This document shows positions 44,993-54,647 of a stretch of DNA of 64,000 bases, one piece after another (position 1 is the first letter of the stretch; the number at the start of each line of letters is the position of its first letter). This DNA is from Chloroflexota bacterium (GTDB lineage: Bacteria > Chloroflexota > Anaerolineae > Anaerolineales > Villigracilaceae), in assembly GCA_016234495.1 (NCBI GenBank), contig JACRBI010000040.1:124001-188000 (forward strand), written 5' to 3'. A model generated the notes under the pieces. That model was not told the origin of the DNA, ran no database searches, and saw nothing but the letters and a program-made list of their open reading frames with translations. The translations under genes were made by a program, and so were the position numbers.

Positions 44993-46099
44993 TCAAAGCG
45001 ATTGGCGGTAAACAGCCAAGGTCTGCTCGTTTATCTTTTTATCGCTAAACCGCTGCACAATGAAATCGCGGCCTGCTGCTCCCATTTTGCGGCGCAGAGG
45101 TTTATCTTTTATCAAGGCAGCCAGGGCATTTGCCAGCGCCTGCGGATCTTTGGGCGGCACAAGCAAACCGTTGACGCCGTCCTGTACCACGTCCCGGCAG
45201 CCCGCCACATCTGTTGCTACGATCGGGCGGCCACTTGCGGCAGCTTCCAATAAGACGGTCGGGATACCCTCGCCCAAACTGGGCAATGTGACGATGTGGC
45301 TGGCTGCAAACACGGAGCGCATGTCGGCCCGCCATCCCCACCATTCCACAATTCCTTCGCGCACCCATTGACTCAGCATGTCAACATCAATACTGGCAGG
45401 GTTGCCGGGGTCTGGCTCGCCGACCAGCACAATCCGCGCATCGGTTTCTTTTTGCAGCAAACGCGCGGCCTCTACGAGGGTGCCCACGCCTTTATCCCAC
45501 AACATGCGGGATGCGAGCAAAACAACCGGTCTCTCGTCCATTTCGGGCAGTGGCTGGTAATAGTCAGTATCAACTCCCACGCCTTCGATCAAGTGTGTCC
45601 GTTCCTGCGCGACAAGTTTTTCAGCCAAAAAATATTGCCGATCCTCCGAATTCTCAAAAAAGGTTTGCCCGGATCGCATCACAAAACGATAAAGCGGTTT
45701 AACCAACAGGCGTAGAAAGCGCGCGCGGATATCCTTGCCGAGAAAAACATAACCACGCCCGGTGATGGAGCGCACCACCGCTGGGACATGTCCCGTCAGT
45801 GCAGCAAGCGAGCCATACAACACAGGCTTAATCGTATGCAAATGAATCAAGCCGGGCTTTTCCTGTCGAAATATCTGCACCAGCGACCAGACCGCTTTTG
45901 CCTCTGTAAACGGGTTGATACCCTGCCGCCCAACTTCCCAAGGCAGCCAGCGAAATCCTTCGGCTTGTATCTCCGCTGCGAAACGGCCGGATGGGGAAAC
46001 CAGCACGACCTCGAATCCCTGTCCGCGCAAAAAGCGCGCCAGCGGAAGCCGAAAGCGGTAGATGTACCAGTCTGTGTTGGCGATAATTAAAACTTTCAA
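44993..46099 (-). CDS. GT4 glycosyltransferase, last gene of the glycan locus
   Basis: This 368-residue GT-B enzyme has the acceptor-half opening MKVLIIANTDWYIYRFRLPL. The segment IHLHTIKPVLYGSLAA and the donor-half motif LGEGIPTVLLEAAASG (E-x7-E variant) resemble PglA/WbpX-like sugar transferases of O-antigen or capsule loci. It starts 4 bp inside the previous gene's end (ATGA-type overlap). It probably adds one sugar to a lipid-linked glycan on the cytoplasmic side. The sugar cannot be predicted. Confidence 0.82.
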   Translation of the reverse strand: MKVLIIANTDWYIYRFRLPLARFLRGQGFEVVLVSPSGRFAAEIQAEGFRWLPWEVGRQGINPFTEAKAVWSLVQIFRQEKPGLIHLHTIKPVLYGSLAALTGHVPAVVRSITGRGYVFLGKDIRARFLRLLVKPLYRFVMRSGQTFFENSEDRQYFLAEKLVAQERTHLIEGVGVDTDYYQPLPEMDERPVVLLASRMLWDKGVGTLVEAARLLQKETDARIVLVGEPDPGNPASIDVDMLSQWVREGIVEWWGWRADMRSVFAASHIVTLPSLGEGIPTVLLEAAASGRPIVATDVAGCRDVVQDGVNGLLVPPKDPQALANALAALIKDKPLRRKMGAAGRDFIVQRFSDKKINEQTLAVYRQSL

Positions 46100-47259
46100 C
46101 TCGTCTTTTTTCCGACATGCAAATATTTATACACTTCCAAAACACGCCTAGTCATCAAGTCAACATCATAGCTGGAAAATGCCTGTTCGCGAGATGCAGC
46201 TCCGAGCGAGGTCATGGATTCGGGGTCAGAAAGGATGCGCGATAATCCCCCCACAACCGAATCAAGATCATCTACAGGAACAACAAATCCATGCACACCA
46301 TTTTCAACCATAAACCGATGATCGCCGACATCTGTTACAACACAGGGTTTTCCAGCTGCCTGCGCCTCCATGACTGACAGGGTGCGACCGCCTTCATAGC
46401 GGGATGGCAGGACAAATACGTCGCTGGCAGCCAGCAAATTGGGGATGTCCGGCCGCGTTCCCCAAAAAAAAACCTCATGCTGTAAATTCAGTGAGTCTAC
46501 AAGAGCTTCCAAGTTTTTGCGGTCCGGGCCATCACCCACCAGCCAAAGCCGGAAAAAAATCCCATTCTCCTTAAGGCAAGCCGCGGCGCGGATCAGAAGC
46601 TCGAGGTTTTTCTGTACAGTCAATCGGGCTACGCTGCAAATCACCGGTATATTTTTAGGCACACCTGATTGTTCGCGCAAATTCTGCACATCGCTGAGAA
46701 TTTGCAGGCGGAAGGGTTGAAGGTCAATTCCATTCTCAATTAAAACCGCCTTTTTAGAAGGAACAAGGCTTCGCTTTATTGCATCTTCAAAAGTGAGTCT
46801 TCCAATATAAATAACCCTATCTGTCGCCAATCGGTTTAGTACGCTTTCCATCGCGGCATATAACTTATTGATAATTACTTTTAATGGGGTCTCACGCCAA
46901 TAAAAATATGATGGCAAATGGATCGTATAAACCACAGGAATACCCAATAACTTGATTAGAAGTCTGCCAAGAAACCCCGCACGCGCATCATGAATATGCA
47001 CCAAGTCTGGAAGGCATTTATGTAAAACATGCCGTAAATCCCATAGAGCATGCAAATCGGCATATCCGCTGACTCGCCAAGAGATCACATCAACGCCCAA
47101 CGATTGAAGACGGCCTAGAAATTCAGGGAGGGCTGGCGAGAGAAGTGTAATGCGATATTGCGTGCGCGCCGCTGCAAGCAGATACAACAAATGCTGCTCA
47201 ATTCCGCCTGTTGCCAGAGGTAGAGCGGAAAGAATCAATAGGTGCGGCTTCTTTTCCAA
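46096..47259 (-). CDS. GT4 glycosyltransferase
   Basis: This 387-residue GT-B transferase opens KPHLLILSALPLATGGIEQHL. It has VHIHDARAGFLGRLL mid-domain and the donor motif SRYEGGRTLSVMEAQAAGKP in the C-terminal half. It overlaps its downstream neighbour by 4 bp and its upstream neighbour by 25 bp, so translation is tightly coupled. The role is cytoplasmic addition of a sugar to a growing surface glycan. Confidence 0.82.
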   Translation of the reverse strand: MEKKPHLLILSALPLATGGIEQHLLYLLAAARTQYRITLLSPALPEFLGRLQSLGVDVISWRVSGYADLHALWDLRHVLHKCLPDLVHIHDARAGFLGRLLIKLLGIPVVYTIHLPSYFYWRETPLKVIINKLYAAMESVLNRLATDRVIYIGRLTFEDAIKRSLVPSKKAVLIENGIDLQPFRLQILSDVQNLREQSGVPKNIPVICSVARLTVQKNLELLIRAAACLKENGIFFRLWLVGDGPDRKNLEALVDSLNLQHEVFFWGTRPDIPNLLAASDVFVLPSRYEGGRTLSVMEAQAAGKPCVVTDVGDHRFMVENGVHGFVVPVDDLDSVVGGLSRILSDPESMTSLGAASREQAFSSYDVDLMTRRVLEVYKYLHVGKKTS

Positions 47260-48200
47260 AAGGGCCTCTCAAGCCGAAAAGGGTTTCCGTGAATATTTTC
47301 GGCCATTCTCCACCCCAGTTTACCAAACAAGGAAAATGACAAAATCAGCCAAAACGCGCGTCGTTTAGGAAAAGGTGTTTGCTTCCAACATTCCGCCAGA
47401 TGATGCAGAGCCTGGCTGGTTTCGCCTGCCCAAAAACAATAAGACGCTGCGTAAAGATAAGCATTGCTTAAAGCTCGAATTTTATTCATGCGCACAGATT
47501 CTGGCAAGCGGGGGTGGAACAGCAACTGGTTGACCATCATTATTAATTCCTTCGCGAACCCGCTCAGCGCGCGCCCGGTCTTTGCCTGCTGATGGATCCT
47601 CAGTGCCGTCATAATTTTTGGCTCATACTCGAATGTGTAAATCATTCCTAATCTCAACCAAAGATCATAATCCATTACATAATGGAATTCCTCATTCAAG
47701 AAGCCGGCATATTCCACAGCCTCTTTACGAACGAAGACGGAAGGCTGGGGAATGTAATCCTCACTGCCAAGAAAAAGCGCAGGATAATCATAAGCCCGCA
47801 CTCCGTACTCGCCGATCTTTTTCCCCGTTTGGTCAATAAAATCACAATTGCCATAAACGCCGTCGATGCGGGAATGGTCTTGCAATCTTTCCACTGCGCG
47901 GCTCACCGCATTGGGCGCGAGCAAATCATCAGCGTTAACCCAGCCCAAGATTTCCCCACGAGCCAGCTTCCAGCCTTTATTAACCGCCTGCGCCTGTCCA
48001 TTATCAGGCTCTGAGATCCAGGTGAAACGCCCTCCATAAGAGCGCAATATCTCCAGCGTTCCATCTTGTGAACCGCCATCAATGACCAGATATTCAATGT
48101 AGGAATAATCCTGTGACAAAACCGACTCAATGGTCGCGCGAATAAATTGAGCTTGATTCAGCGAAGGTGTCACAATGGAGACGAGAGGCTGTCCGGTCAT
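47235..48200 (-). CDS. GT2 glycosyltransferase
   Basis: This 321-residue GT-A enzyme has the GT2 opening PLVSIVTPSLNQAQFIRATI. The metal-binding region is DGGSQDGTLE with VNADDLLAPNAV (the DxD equivalent). Family features FHYVMDYDLWLRLG follow. A C-terminal part of ~100 residues contains helices and may lie along the membrane. The domain is very similar to the GT2 half of the 752-residue fusion at 61019-63277 (GGSQDGT and FALDWDLLMR equivalents). The start overlaps the upstream GT4 by 4 bp. Confidence 0.85.
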   Translation of the reverse strand: MTGQPLVSIVTPSLNQAQFIRATIESVLSQDYSYIEYLVIDGGSQDGTLEILRSYGGRFTWISEPDNGQAQAVNKGWKLARGEILGWVNADDLLAPNAVSRAVERLQDHSRIDGVYGNCDFIDQTGKKIGEYGVRAYDYPALFLGSEDYIPQPSVFVRKEAVEYAGFLNEEFHYVMDYDLWLRLGMIYTFEYEPKIMTALRIHQQAKTGRALSGFAKELIMMVNQLLFHPRLPESVRMNKIRALSNAYLYAASYCFWAGETSQALHHLAECWKQTPFPKRRAFWLILSFSLFGKLGWRMAENIHGNPFRLERPFWKRSRTY

Positions 48201-49297
48201 TTCCGACCTTGAGCCTGCTGCGCTTTCAACAGACTTTGTTCCATCTGACGTGTGTGCTGTGCCCAGCTAAGTAGTTTTTCATATCTTTCCTTCAATGCCC
48301 GCCCACGCTGACGAGATTCCTCGATGTTTAGCAGTGCTTCAGAAATAGCATCAGCCAGAGCTACTGCATCGCCGGCTGGGACAAGCCAGCCGCTAATGCC
48401 ATCTTCGATCTGTTCCGATAATCCACCTGTGAGCGTAGCAATGACCGGTAAACCAAACGCGGCCGCAATGGGAATCACTCCAGATTGCGACGCGCTGGTG
48501 TAAGGCAGTACCACGACATCGCTTTGCAGAAAAAAATCTCCAATTTCCTCTCCAGATACCCAGCGGTTAACCATCTTCACGTTTGAAGATCGCGCCAACT
48601 TTTTCCTGTACGCCTGTATATTCCCTTCCCCCACAATTACCAGTCGGCATAAAATATTTTTTTTCACCCGCTCATATGCGTCTAAAAGGATTTCCAAGCC
48701 TTTGTACCTAACAATGCGTCCAAAAAAAAGCAGGGTGGGAAAATCACGCTCCCTCCCTCTTAATGGCATCGTTCTCGTATCACTGAGCGGGCCAAGTGGG
48801 GCCACATCGATAATTTTAGAAGAAACTCCGCGTTGAACAAGGGCTGGTTTGAGAGCTTCACTCATAACTACGCAGCGAGTTGCCAAATGAATGGATCTGT
48901 TTTCCAACTTCTCGTAAAACCAGCCAGGAATATCCGGATGCGGGCGCGGGTCATGCACATATACAACAGAGGGAATATCGCATAATGTCTTTTGGATTAA
49001 CGCGTTCCACGGATGGAACATTGGAAAGAGCAGTATATCAGGTTGTATTTGTCGAATTCGTTCAACAATTTTTTGTGTCTTGAAAGGAATTATGAGTGAA
49101 AAAAAAGCCCCAACCATATTCTGATACGTATCGAATTTATGGAATTTAACAGCAGTCCCATTCCAACCATCAAGATTTTCCGCATGTTGCGAGAGAAATG
49201 CAAAAGTCTCGTGCGCGCCATTTAAATGCCGCGCCAACTCCAAAGCGATCTTTTCACCCGCACCGCGGCGGCCGAGGTATATGACTGCGATTTTCAT
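48197..49297 (-). CDS. GT4 glycosyltransferase
   Basis: This 366-residue GT-B enzyme opens MKIAVIYLGRRGAGEKIALE. It has VVYVHDPRPHPDIPGWFYE in the acceptor half and LPYTSASQSGVIPIAAAFG in the donor half, where SQSG replaces the more usual EGFG. ATG 49297 is 3 bp after the previous stop; a longer form starting at 49327 would overlap that gene. It is one of four consecutive glycosyltransferases at the 3' end of the locus. Confidence 0.82.
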   Translation of the reverse strand: MKIAVIYLGRRGAGEKIALELARHLNGAHETFAFLSQHAENLDGWNGTAVKFHKFDTYQNMVGAFFSLIIPFKTQKIVERIRQIQPDILLFPMFHPWNALIQKTLCDIPSVVYVHDPRPHPDIPGWFYEKLENRSIHLATRCVVMSEALKPALVQRGVSSKIIDVAPLGPLSDTRTMPLRGRERDFPTLLFFGRIVRYKGLEILLDAYERVKKNILCRLVIVGEGNIQAYRKKLARSSNVKMVNRWVSGEEIGDFFLQSDVVVLPYTSASQSGVIPIAAAFGLPVIATLTGGLSEQIEDGISGWLVPAGDAVALADAISEALLNIEESRQRGRALKERYEKLLSWAQHTRQMEQSLLKAQQAQGRK

Positions 49298-49299
49298 AT

Positions 49300-50544
49300 T
49301 TACGGGGAGACCTGTCGGCGCGACCATGTTAAAGCGGATTCGATTTCAGGAGTCAGCGCATCAATGACCAATTCCGAAGCGTTAGGTCTGAGGTGTATGC
49401 CATCATAAAAACCGTCCTCACCGAGGTTATTCACCAGTTCGTATTCAGAGAGGTCGCGAAAGAAAACATTGGGATATGAATCAGCGAGTGAAACGAGATG
49501 TGTCCGATATAAGTCTGCGCAATACTCATATCCAGGGGAACTGCTGTCATGTAAAGCATTGTAATAATCCTTGTGCATCGGACTTTCGTACAACACAACA
49601 GCGATGTTACTTTTTTTAGCGCTGGCAAGTATTGATTCGAACACTTCCATAGCAGCCCAATTAACCTCATCACATTGATCAAGATTCGCAATTTCGTCAA
49701 TCATAATTTTCAACAACTTTTCGTATCCTTCATGTGTAATGGGTTTCCGAACTCCACAGCCATTCTTCTCAAACGTCCATCCCCTAAATCTGCCCTCGAG
49801 ATTTGTAAGAGTTGAAATAAAGACCGAGTCGGAAATTGATTGCAAGCCAAAAACATCCTGCAGAGAGCTGATTATTACTAAAACAGCCATGTTTGGTGGC
49901 ATGTAAGGAAGCAGGGCTAAAGGTTGTAAATCCACGTTATAGGTCTGGTTCTTATAAAAGCTTCCCTGACCTACTTCGATGATCAATACGTGCGGGGTTA
50001 TATCAGAATAATTTATTATATGTTTGAGTTCTATAGAGTAATCTATTACATTTCCGCCTTCTACCGACATATTGAAGGCGCTAACATTAAAGTTGTTTTT
50101 TATATATTGTGGAGCCAAAGTGAAGGCGCGTGAAGACCCCAGAACTATGATTGCCGGACTAGTTTCGAGCTCCTTATATAATTCCATTTTTATCGTGCGG
50201 GCACTTGGAGTAATGGATGGAAAACGAGTACTGGAAAAACGAGCATGTGGGTTTACACACAATGCCAACGTCAGCGCAATTAGCATAATCCATGAAAACC
50301 CGTCCCGCCAAAAGCCGATTTTTGGGGGTTGTTGGTTATCCATCCGCGATGGCTTTGATGACCCAGACCAAACAATGCCAAGAAAGATCAGCAGGCATAT
50401 TGCCAGGAATAACTGGTGGAATACACCAGTAAAAACGGTATACGCCCGGAAATTGGCGTCTTTAAAAAAATATAACCTGAAGACAAGGCTGTACAAGATT
50501 ATTGCAAAAGCAGTGAACAACAGATAAACAGATTTCTTCTTCAT
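49300..50544 (-). CDS. Membrane-anchored SGNH-hydrolase-like protein
   Basis: This 414-residue protein has a few N-terminal membrane helices (residues ~5-95), then an outer domain with SGNH signatures. Block I is IIVLGSSRAFTLAP (Ser nucleophile) and block V is DGIHLRPNASELV (Asp and His). AlgX/AlgJ/DltD-type relatives transfer or remove O-acetyl groups on exported polysaccharides with an MBOAT partner. Such an MBOAT gene lies at 59594-60997 in this locus. ATG 50556 would add four residues and is also possible. Confidence 0.75.
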   Translation of the reverse strand: MKKKSVYLLFTAFAIILYSLVFRLYFFKDANFRAYTVFTGVFHQLFLAICLLIFLGIVWSGSSKPSRMDNQQPPKIGFWRDGFSWIMLIALTLALCVNPHARFSSTRFPSITPSARTIKMELYKELETSPAIIVLGSSRAFTLAPQYIKNNFNVSAFNMSVEGGNVIDYSIELKHIINYSDITPHVLIIEVGQGSFYKNQTYNVDLQPLALLPYMPPNMAVLVIISSLQDVFGLQSISDSVFISTLTNLEGRFRGWTFEKNGCGVRKPITHEGYEKLLKIMIDEIANLDQCDEVNWAAMEVFESILASAKKSNIAVVLYESPMHKDYYNALHDSSSPGYEYCADLYRTHLVSLADSYPNVFFRDLSEYELVNNLGEDGFYDGIHLRPNASELVIDALTPEIESALTWSRRQVSP

Positions 50545-50560
50545 AATTCTACACAATCTA

Positions 50561-51580
50561 TTAAATCAATCCATCCCGTAACACAAACCTTAATGCAAGT
50601 GAGAAAACATAACTGATCAATATGACAATGAAAATGGCAATCCATCTAGCCAGCAAGTCTGGGGCAGGAATGCCCCCGTCAATTTTGAATAGAACAGGTA
50701 GGATCACCGGAAACAAAGGGGTTTTAACAAATCGATGCAGGGTATATAGCCCAAAAGAGTGATCCGACATGAACCTTACAACCCTGTTCGCCATGATCTT
50801 CGGATTCAAAGCAAAGGTCATGACAATAGCACTTTGTGTAACCAGTGAAAGCCTTGTGTAAGCCGGATATCCGGAAATGGCGTTTCTGTAAAAAGCCCAT
50901 TCAATAACAATAAAAGATATTGTCAAAAAAATTAATAGCGCAGCTATTTTCATGCGATTCCTGCTTACCCAGTCATTATGACGCGCAATAAGTATGGCAA
51001 TAAAGGGGTAAGGCAAAAAATTCAAAGGATTCCAATGAAGGCTTATTTTTGGGATTGAAAAATAGACCGCAATCAAGGGAATGATAAATATTAAAGCGCA
51101 ACTTATGAGCAGAAACGCGACAACCAGCGGTGTGCCGGCTCTTACAAACCTATAACCGATCAACTGGGTGATGATCAGGCTGACCATAAAGTAATATAAG
51201 GTATACCCTCCGGTAAAGATAAACGGCACAACCTGCTGCCATTTTTTAGGAAATATGCCCAATAGCTCTTCATACCCTCCAAAGAACAAATGCGAGAGAA
51301 CCACCCAAAAAACAAGCAGCATAAAATACCTGTGCAAAACGATCTTAAGCGCTGTCATATCAGGGTTTCTTGACAAAAACAGGAAATTTGAGGTCAGCAT
51401 AAAAAGTGGGACAGCCAATAATAATATTTGAAAACTGAAGAGGTCCGCAGCGGAAAACAAATGTGTTTGAAAGTTCTCCTTGTCTCCGATAACAGTAAAG
51501 CCGCCACCGCCAGAATGCCAGGCAACCACAAAGACAGACATTAAAGCCTTAATATAGTCAAGCCCATTCAATCTTTTCAT
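50561..51580 (-). CDS. Acyltransferase-3 family (OafA-like) membrane protein
   Basis: This 339-residue protein has about 10 membrane helices. The acyltransferase-3 opening is RLNGLDYIKALMSVFVVAWHSG, with the conserved His in AWHSG (residue ~22). RFYxLF-type loops follow. Such enzymes move acyl groups from cytoplasmic acyl-CoA to glycans outside. ATG 51580 has AGGGA 8 bp upstream; a longer form to 51643 has no such site. It begins the group that decorates the glycan with acyl groups. Confidence 0.82.
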   Translation of the reverse strand: MKRLNGLDYIKALMSVFVVAWHSGGGGFTVIGDKENFQTHLFSAADLFSFQILLLAVPLFMLTSNFLFLSRNPDMTALKIVLHRYFMLLVFWVVLSHLFFGGYEELLGIFPKKWQQVVPFIFTGGYTLYYFMVSLIITQLIGYRFVRAGTPLVVAFLLISCALIFIIPLIAVYFSIPKISLHWNPLNFLPYPFIAILIARHNDWVSRNRMKIAALLIFLTISFIVIEWAFYRNAISGYPAYTRLSLVTQSAIVMTFALNPKIMANRVVRFMSDHSFGLYTLHRFVKTPLFPVILPVLFKIDGGIPAPDLLARWIAIFIVILISYVFSLALRFVLRDGLI

Positions 51581-51659
51581 GATTCTTCCCTGCAGCAACA
51601 GTAAAAGGTCATAAACGTGTCCCTTTTTACAAAGCCAAAACAATTTAATTTATACCCAT

Positions 51660-51714
51660 CTCGGTCACACATGTGCGCCTTTTTACCCTGTGGGAAGCGC
51701 AACGCGTGACCGGG
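51660..51714. repeat. CGGTCAC inverted repeat
   Basis: CGGTCAC (51662-51668) and GTGACCG (51706-51712) are perfect arms, with inner GTGCGC/GCGC pairing. It lies between the acyltransferase gene and the upstream GT2 gene on the minus strand. The T-rich CCTTTTTACCC in the loop is not a terminator tail. Confidence 0.6.
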
Positions 51715-51718
51715 GGTG

Positions 51719-52891
51719 TTATATATTTCGTAGAAATTTTCCAGCGCTGCCAAGGCTCATTAACCCAATGACAAAACTTGAAAAGAATACATGCATTCCA
51801 ATAATTACCAATGTCAATGTTGGAATAATCAGTCGGAGGGTCACTTCATACCGCAAAGGACCAAAGTCAACCTGAACCCACTGACTGAGGGAGGTGAGGA
51901 AAGGTATCAACCCCAGAAACATGCATAAAAGCCCTAGAAAAATTCCAAAATTTAGAAAAGACCCTCCTGTTAAAGCGGTTACGAAGTTCGAAGCAGGCAA
52001 TATCCCCACCTGGGCAGAATAAAAGCGGGCGATCATCCAAAAGGTCAAGAGCTGCACGCCCGTGATCAACAACAAGCTGGATACCAAGAGGGTGTGGACA
52101 TCCAAAGTGATGGGGCCGATCTGGAAAGGCTGGAACATGGTTACGCCAACGCCTAAAACTCCACACAGAAAGAGGATAAAACCCGGATATAGAAAAACCC
52201 AATTGGGGCTGACCGCCAGCATAAAGGTCAAGTGACGCCATCCATCCTGCCACGTTCGCAAATGGGGTTTGCGGGACCTTCCATCAGGATAATAAACGAT
52301 TGGCACCTCTTCGATAGACAGTCCAAACTTTCCGGCCTTTGCCACCATTTCGGTTGCGAACTCCATGCCGGAGGTTTGTAGATTTAACGATATGATCGCG
52401 TCCTTGCTAAAGCCGCGCAGACCGCAATGAAAATCACTTACATGTGTGCTGAAGAGGATATTTCCAATCCGCGTCAGAACGGGGTTTCCCAGCCAGCGAT
52501 GGAGCGGCGGCATGGCATCAGGAAGGATAGTGCCTTTTAGCCGGGAACCCATCACCAGGTCGATCCCCGAGCGCAGTTTATCCACAATTGGTTTGATATG
52601 ACTCCAGTCGTAACTATCGTCCGCATCTGCCATGATCACAAACTTGCCATATGAATGGTTGATACCAGCCCGTAACGCGGATCCATAGCCTTTATCCTGA
52701 ACAGACAGCACGCGGGCGAAGCCCTTTTCTGCTGCGTCCTGCGAGCCATCGCTGCTGCCATTGTCAGCCACCAATATTTCGTAATCTGACACCCCGGCTT
52801 CACGAGCGCCCTCGCGCGCCTTTTGAATGCAGACACCCAAAGTTTCTGCTTCATTCAAGCAGGGCATTAATAACGTAAATTCAACAGGCAC
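51719..52891 (-). CDS. GT2 glycosyltransferase with membrane domain (DPM1/GtrB-like)
   Basis: This 390-residue protein has a GT-A catalytic domain (residues ~1-230) with LLMPCLNEAETLG, ADNGSSDGSQD and MADADDSYDWSHI (DxD). Four membrane helices follow. The domain architecture is that of polyprenyl-phosphate mannose/glucose synthases. It probably charges a lipid carrier with a sugar, which the GT-C enzymes of the same locus then use. No Shine-Dalgarno is obvious, but the ATG is at the natural family start. Confidence 0.87.
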   Translation of the reverse strand: MPVEFTLLMPCLNEAETLGVCIQKAREGAREAGVSDYEILVADNGSSDGSQDAAEKGFARVLSVQDKGYGSALRAGINHSYGKFVIMADADDSYDWSHIKPIVDKLRSGIDLVMGSRLKGTILPDAMPPLHRWLGNPVLTRIGNILFSTHVSDFHCGLRGFSKDAIISLNLQTSGMEFATEMVAKAGKFGLSIEEVPIVYYPDGRSRKPHLRTWQDGWRHLTFMLAVSPNWVFLYPGFILFLCGVLGVGVTMFQPFQIGPITLDVHTLLVSSLLLITGVQLLTFWMIARFYSAQVGILPASNFVTALTGGSFLNFGIFLGLLCMFLGLIPFLTSLSQWVQVDFGPLRYEVTLRLIIPTLTLVIIGMHVFFSSFVIGLMSLGSAGKFLRNI

Positions 52892-52923
52892 GGTTATCTC
52901 CTATGCTCAACTTAACGAATAAT

Positions 52924-54645
52924 TTATTGTTTTGGGGCAAATAAAATATAACAGCTGACAAATTGTCCTTCATCCATACAAACCCCGTTATAACTCTCAA
53001 CCAGACCGCCAAAGTACTCCTGGGCAGCAGTGTCTATTCCCTTGCGGTACACCAAAAGCATATTCACCGGGGAATAAGCTGCCAATGGAATATCCGGTGG
53101 AATGGATGCGAGAGGGCAAACAACATATCCATCAATCATGGAGAGCCTTCGGATCGTGGTATCTTTCAACGGATACACAACAACAACAGGCAGACGCTTA
53201 TCAAAATTATCACTTAGTCTTGTTAAATATTTGGTCTCATTTTCGAAGCGCTCGTCCCCCGTATAATAGAATTTCTCTCCTGTCAGTTGGGCGTAACTGA
53301 TCTGAAACCGCCAGACAGCCGCTACCAACAAAAAAGAGACCGCAGTGATCGTAGTAAGAATCGAAATAAACCTCATCCTCCGGGTCTTCGCGTTTAATTT
53401 TGAGATCATATAAACAACGCCCAAGGTGGTAAATGGGAAAATGGCTGAATAATAGCGTAATTCCATCACTGGCACCCAACCACCCCCAAAGCGATGAAGT
53501 TCCATGCCGATCGAAATATAAGCCAGTAAAAAAAATACAAAAATTACCGTGACCAGCCCTGTCAGTGTAAAAAAACCAGAGCGGTCATTTTCCGCCGCTG
53601 ATGCCTGTTCCGTTTTTGCTGATGGAAAAGTCTCCCGCACAAAAAATGCAAAGGCTGCCAGCACAATAAGAGAAATAACCCATGACACTCCATAAACATT
53701 TGAGATGATGGGCGGCGTTTCTATCCATGAACCAGCAATATCAAAAGACGGATTGATCACCCCAAAGGTGAAGATCGGAAACGGTATCGTGCGGAGCAAA
53801 TGCTCCCAATGCAGCGCCGAAGCTTCCGGCAAACGAGCCGCAGCATTCCCATACAAATCAAGGTAACCCATGACCTGCCCGGTAGCCTGCCAATTCAGAT
53901 ACATCATCCCAAAAATGAACAAAGCGCTAATTGCGGTGCTTACGATAATCGCCTGAAAGTAGAAACGCAATTTCTTTTTGAGCAGCCCAAACAGAAACAA
54001 GGCAACCGGAAGGATAATCAGCATGGGCCAGTACAAATATCGCAAAGTTGCGGCGAACCCTTCCAATACTCCCATCAAGATGCCGAGTGGTAGAATTTTT
54101 TTCGGATCATTCGACGCCGCAATCTGCACACCAACTATGACGCTCGCCATAAACAGTGCCAATGATAAGGTCTCAGATGTATGAGCTGTAAAAGCGCCGG
54201 CCATTAACGGGCTGGGGATCAATATCCATAAGAGCCATAAATACATTTCACCCCAAAAGGTAATTTGATCGCGATATAAGCCAAGGATCCAAAACCAGGC
54301 TAGAAAAAATATTGTTGCAGAAATAATTTCGATTACAAGGTCAACAGTTCCTGGCGATTTTAGTATGTCGATCCCCAACGAAAATAACAACGCCATTCCC
54401 GGCGGAAAACGCGAACTATATACAGTCTTTATGGCGCTGACGTCACCTGGCTGGCTTGATTTGATGGTTAAGCCAGCCCCCTCATTAAACGAAACAGCCT
54501 GAGCAAGCGAATATCCTTCATCGGGATTAACCCGTCCATGATATACCATGTACCATATGTAACTGACAATCGAGATGAAAAGCAAAAGGAATCGGATGGC
54601 GTTTTTATGACTACCAAATTTCGAGGGAGTTTTGAGATTTTCCAT
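52924..54645 (-). CDS. GT-C (GT39/GT83-like) membrane glycosyltransferase
   Basis: This 573-residue protein has about 11-12 helices and an outer C-terminal domain. The first outer loop has VNPDEGYSLAQAVS, the GT-C catalytic Asp-Glu in place. It probably uses lipid-phosphate sugar made by the neighbouring DPM1-like enzyme. ATG 54645 is 2 bp after the upstream methyltransferase stop, and longer starts would overlap it. The acceptor is unknown. Confidence 0.78.
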   Translation of the reverse strand: MENLKTPSKFGSHKNAIRFLLLFISIVSYIWYMVYHGRVNPDEGYSLAQAVSFNEGAGLTIKSSQPGDVSAIKTVYSSRFPPGMALLFSLGIDILKSPGTVDLVIEIISATIFFLAWFWILGLYRDQITFWGEMYLWLLWILIPSPLMAGAFTAHTSETLSLALFMASVIVGVQIAASNDPKKILPLGILMGVLEGFAATLRYLYWPMLIILPVALFLFGLLKKKLRFYFQAIIVSTAISALFIFGMMYLNWQATGQVMGYLDLYGNAAARLPEASALHWEHLLRTIPFPIFTFGVINPSFDIAGSWIETPPIISNVYGVSWVISLIVLAAFAFFVRETFPSAKTEQASAAENDRSGFFTLTGLVTVIFVFFLLAYISIGMELHRFGGGWVPVMELRYYSAIFPFTTLGVVYMISKLNAKTRRMRFISILTTITAVSFLLVAAVWRFQISYAQLTGEKFYYTGDERFENETKYLTRLSDNFDKRLPVVVVYPLKDTTIRRLSMIDGYVVCPLASIPPDIPLAAYSPVNMLLVYRKGIDTAAQEYFGGLVESYNGVCMDEGQFVSCYILFAPKQ

Positions 54646-54647
54646 TC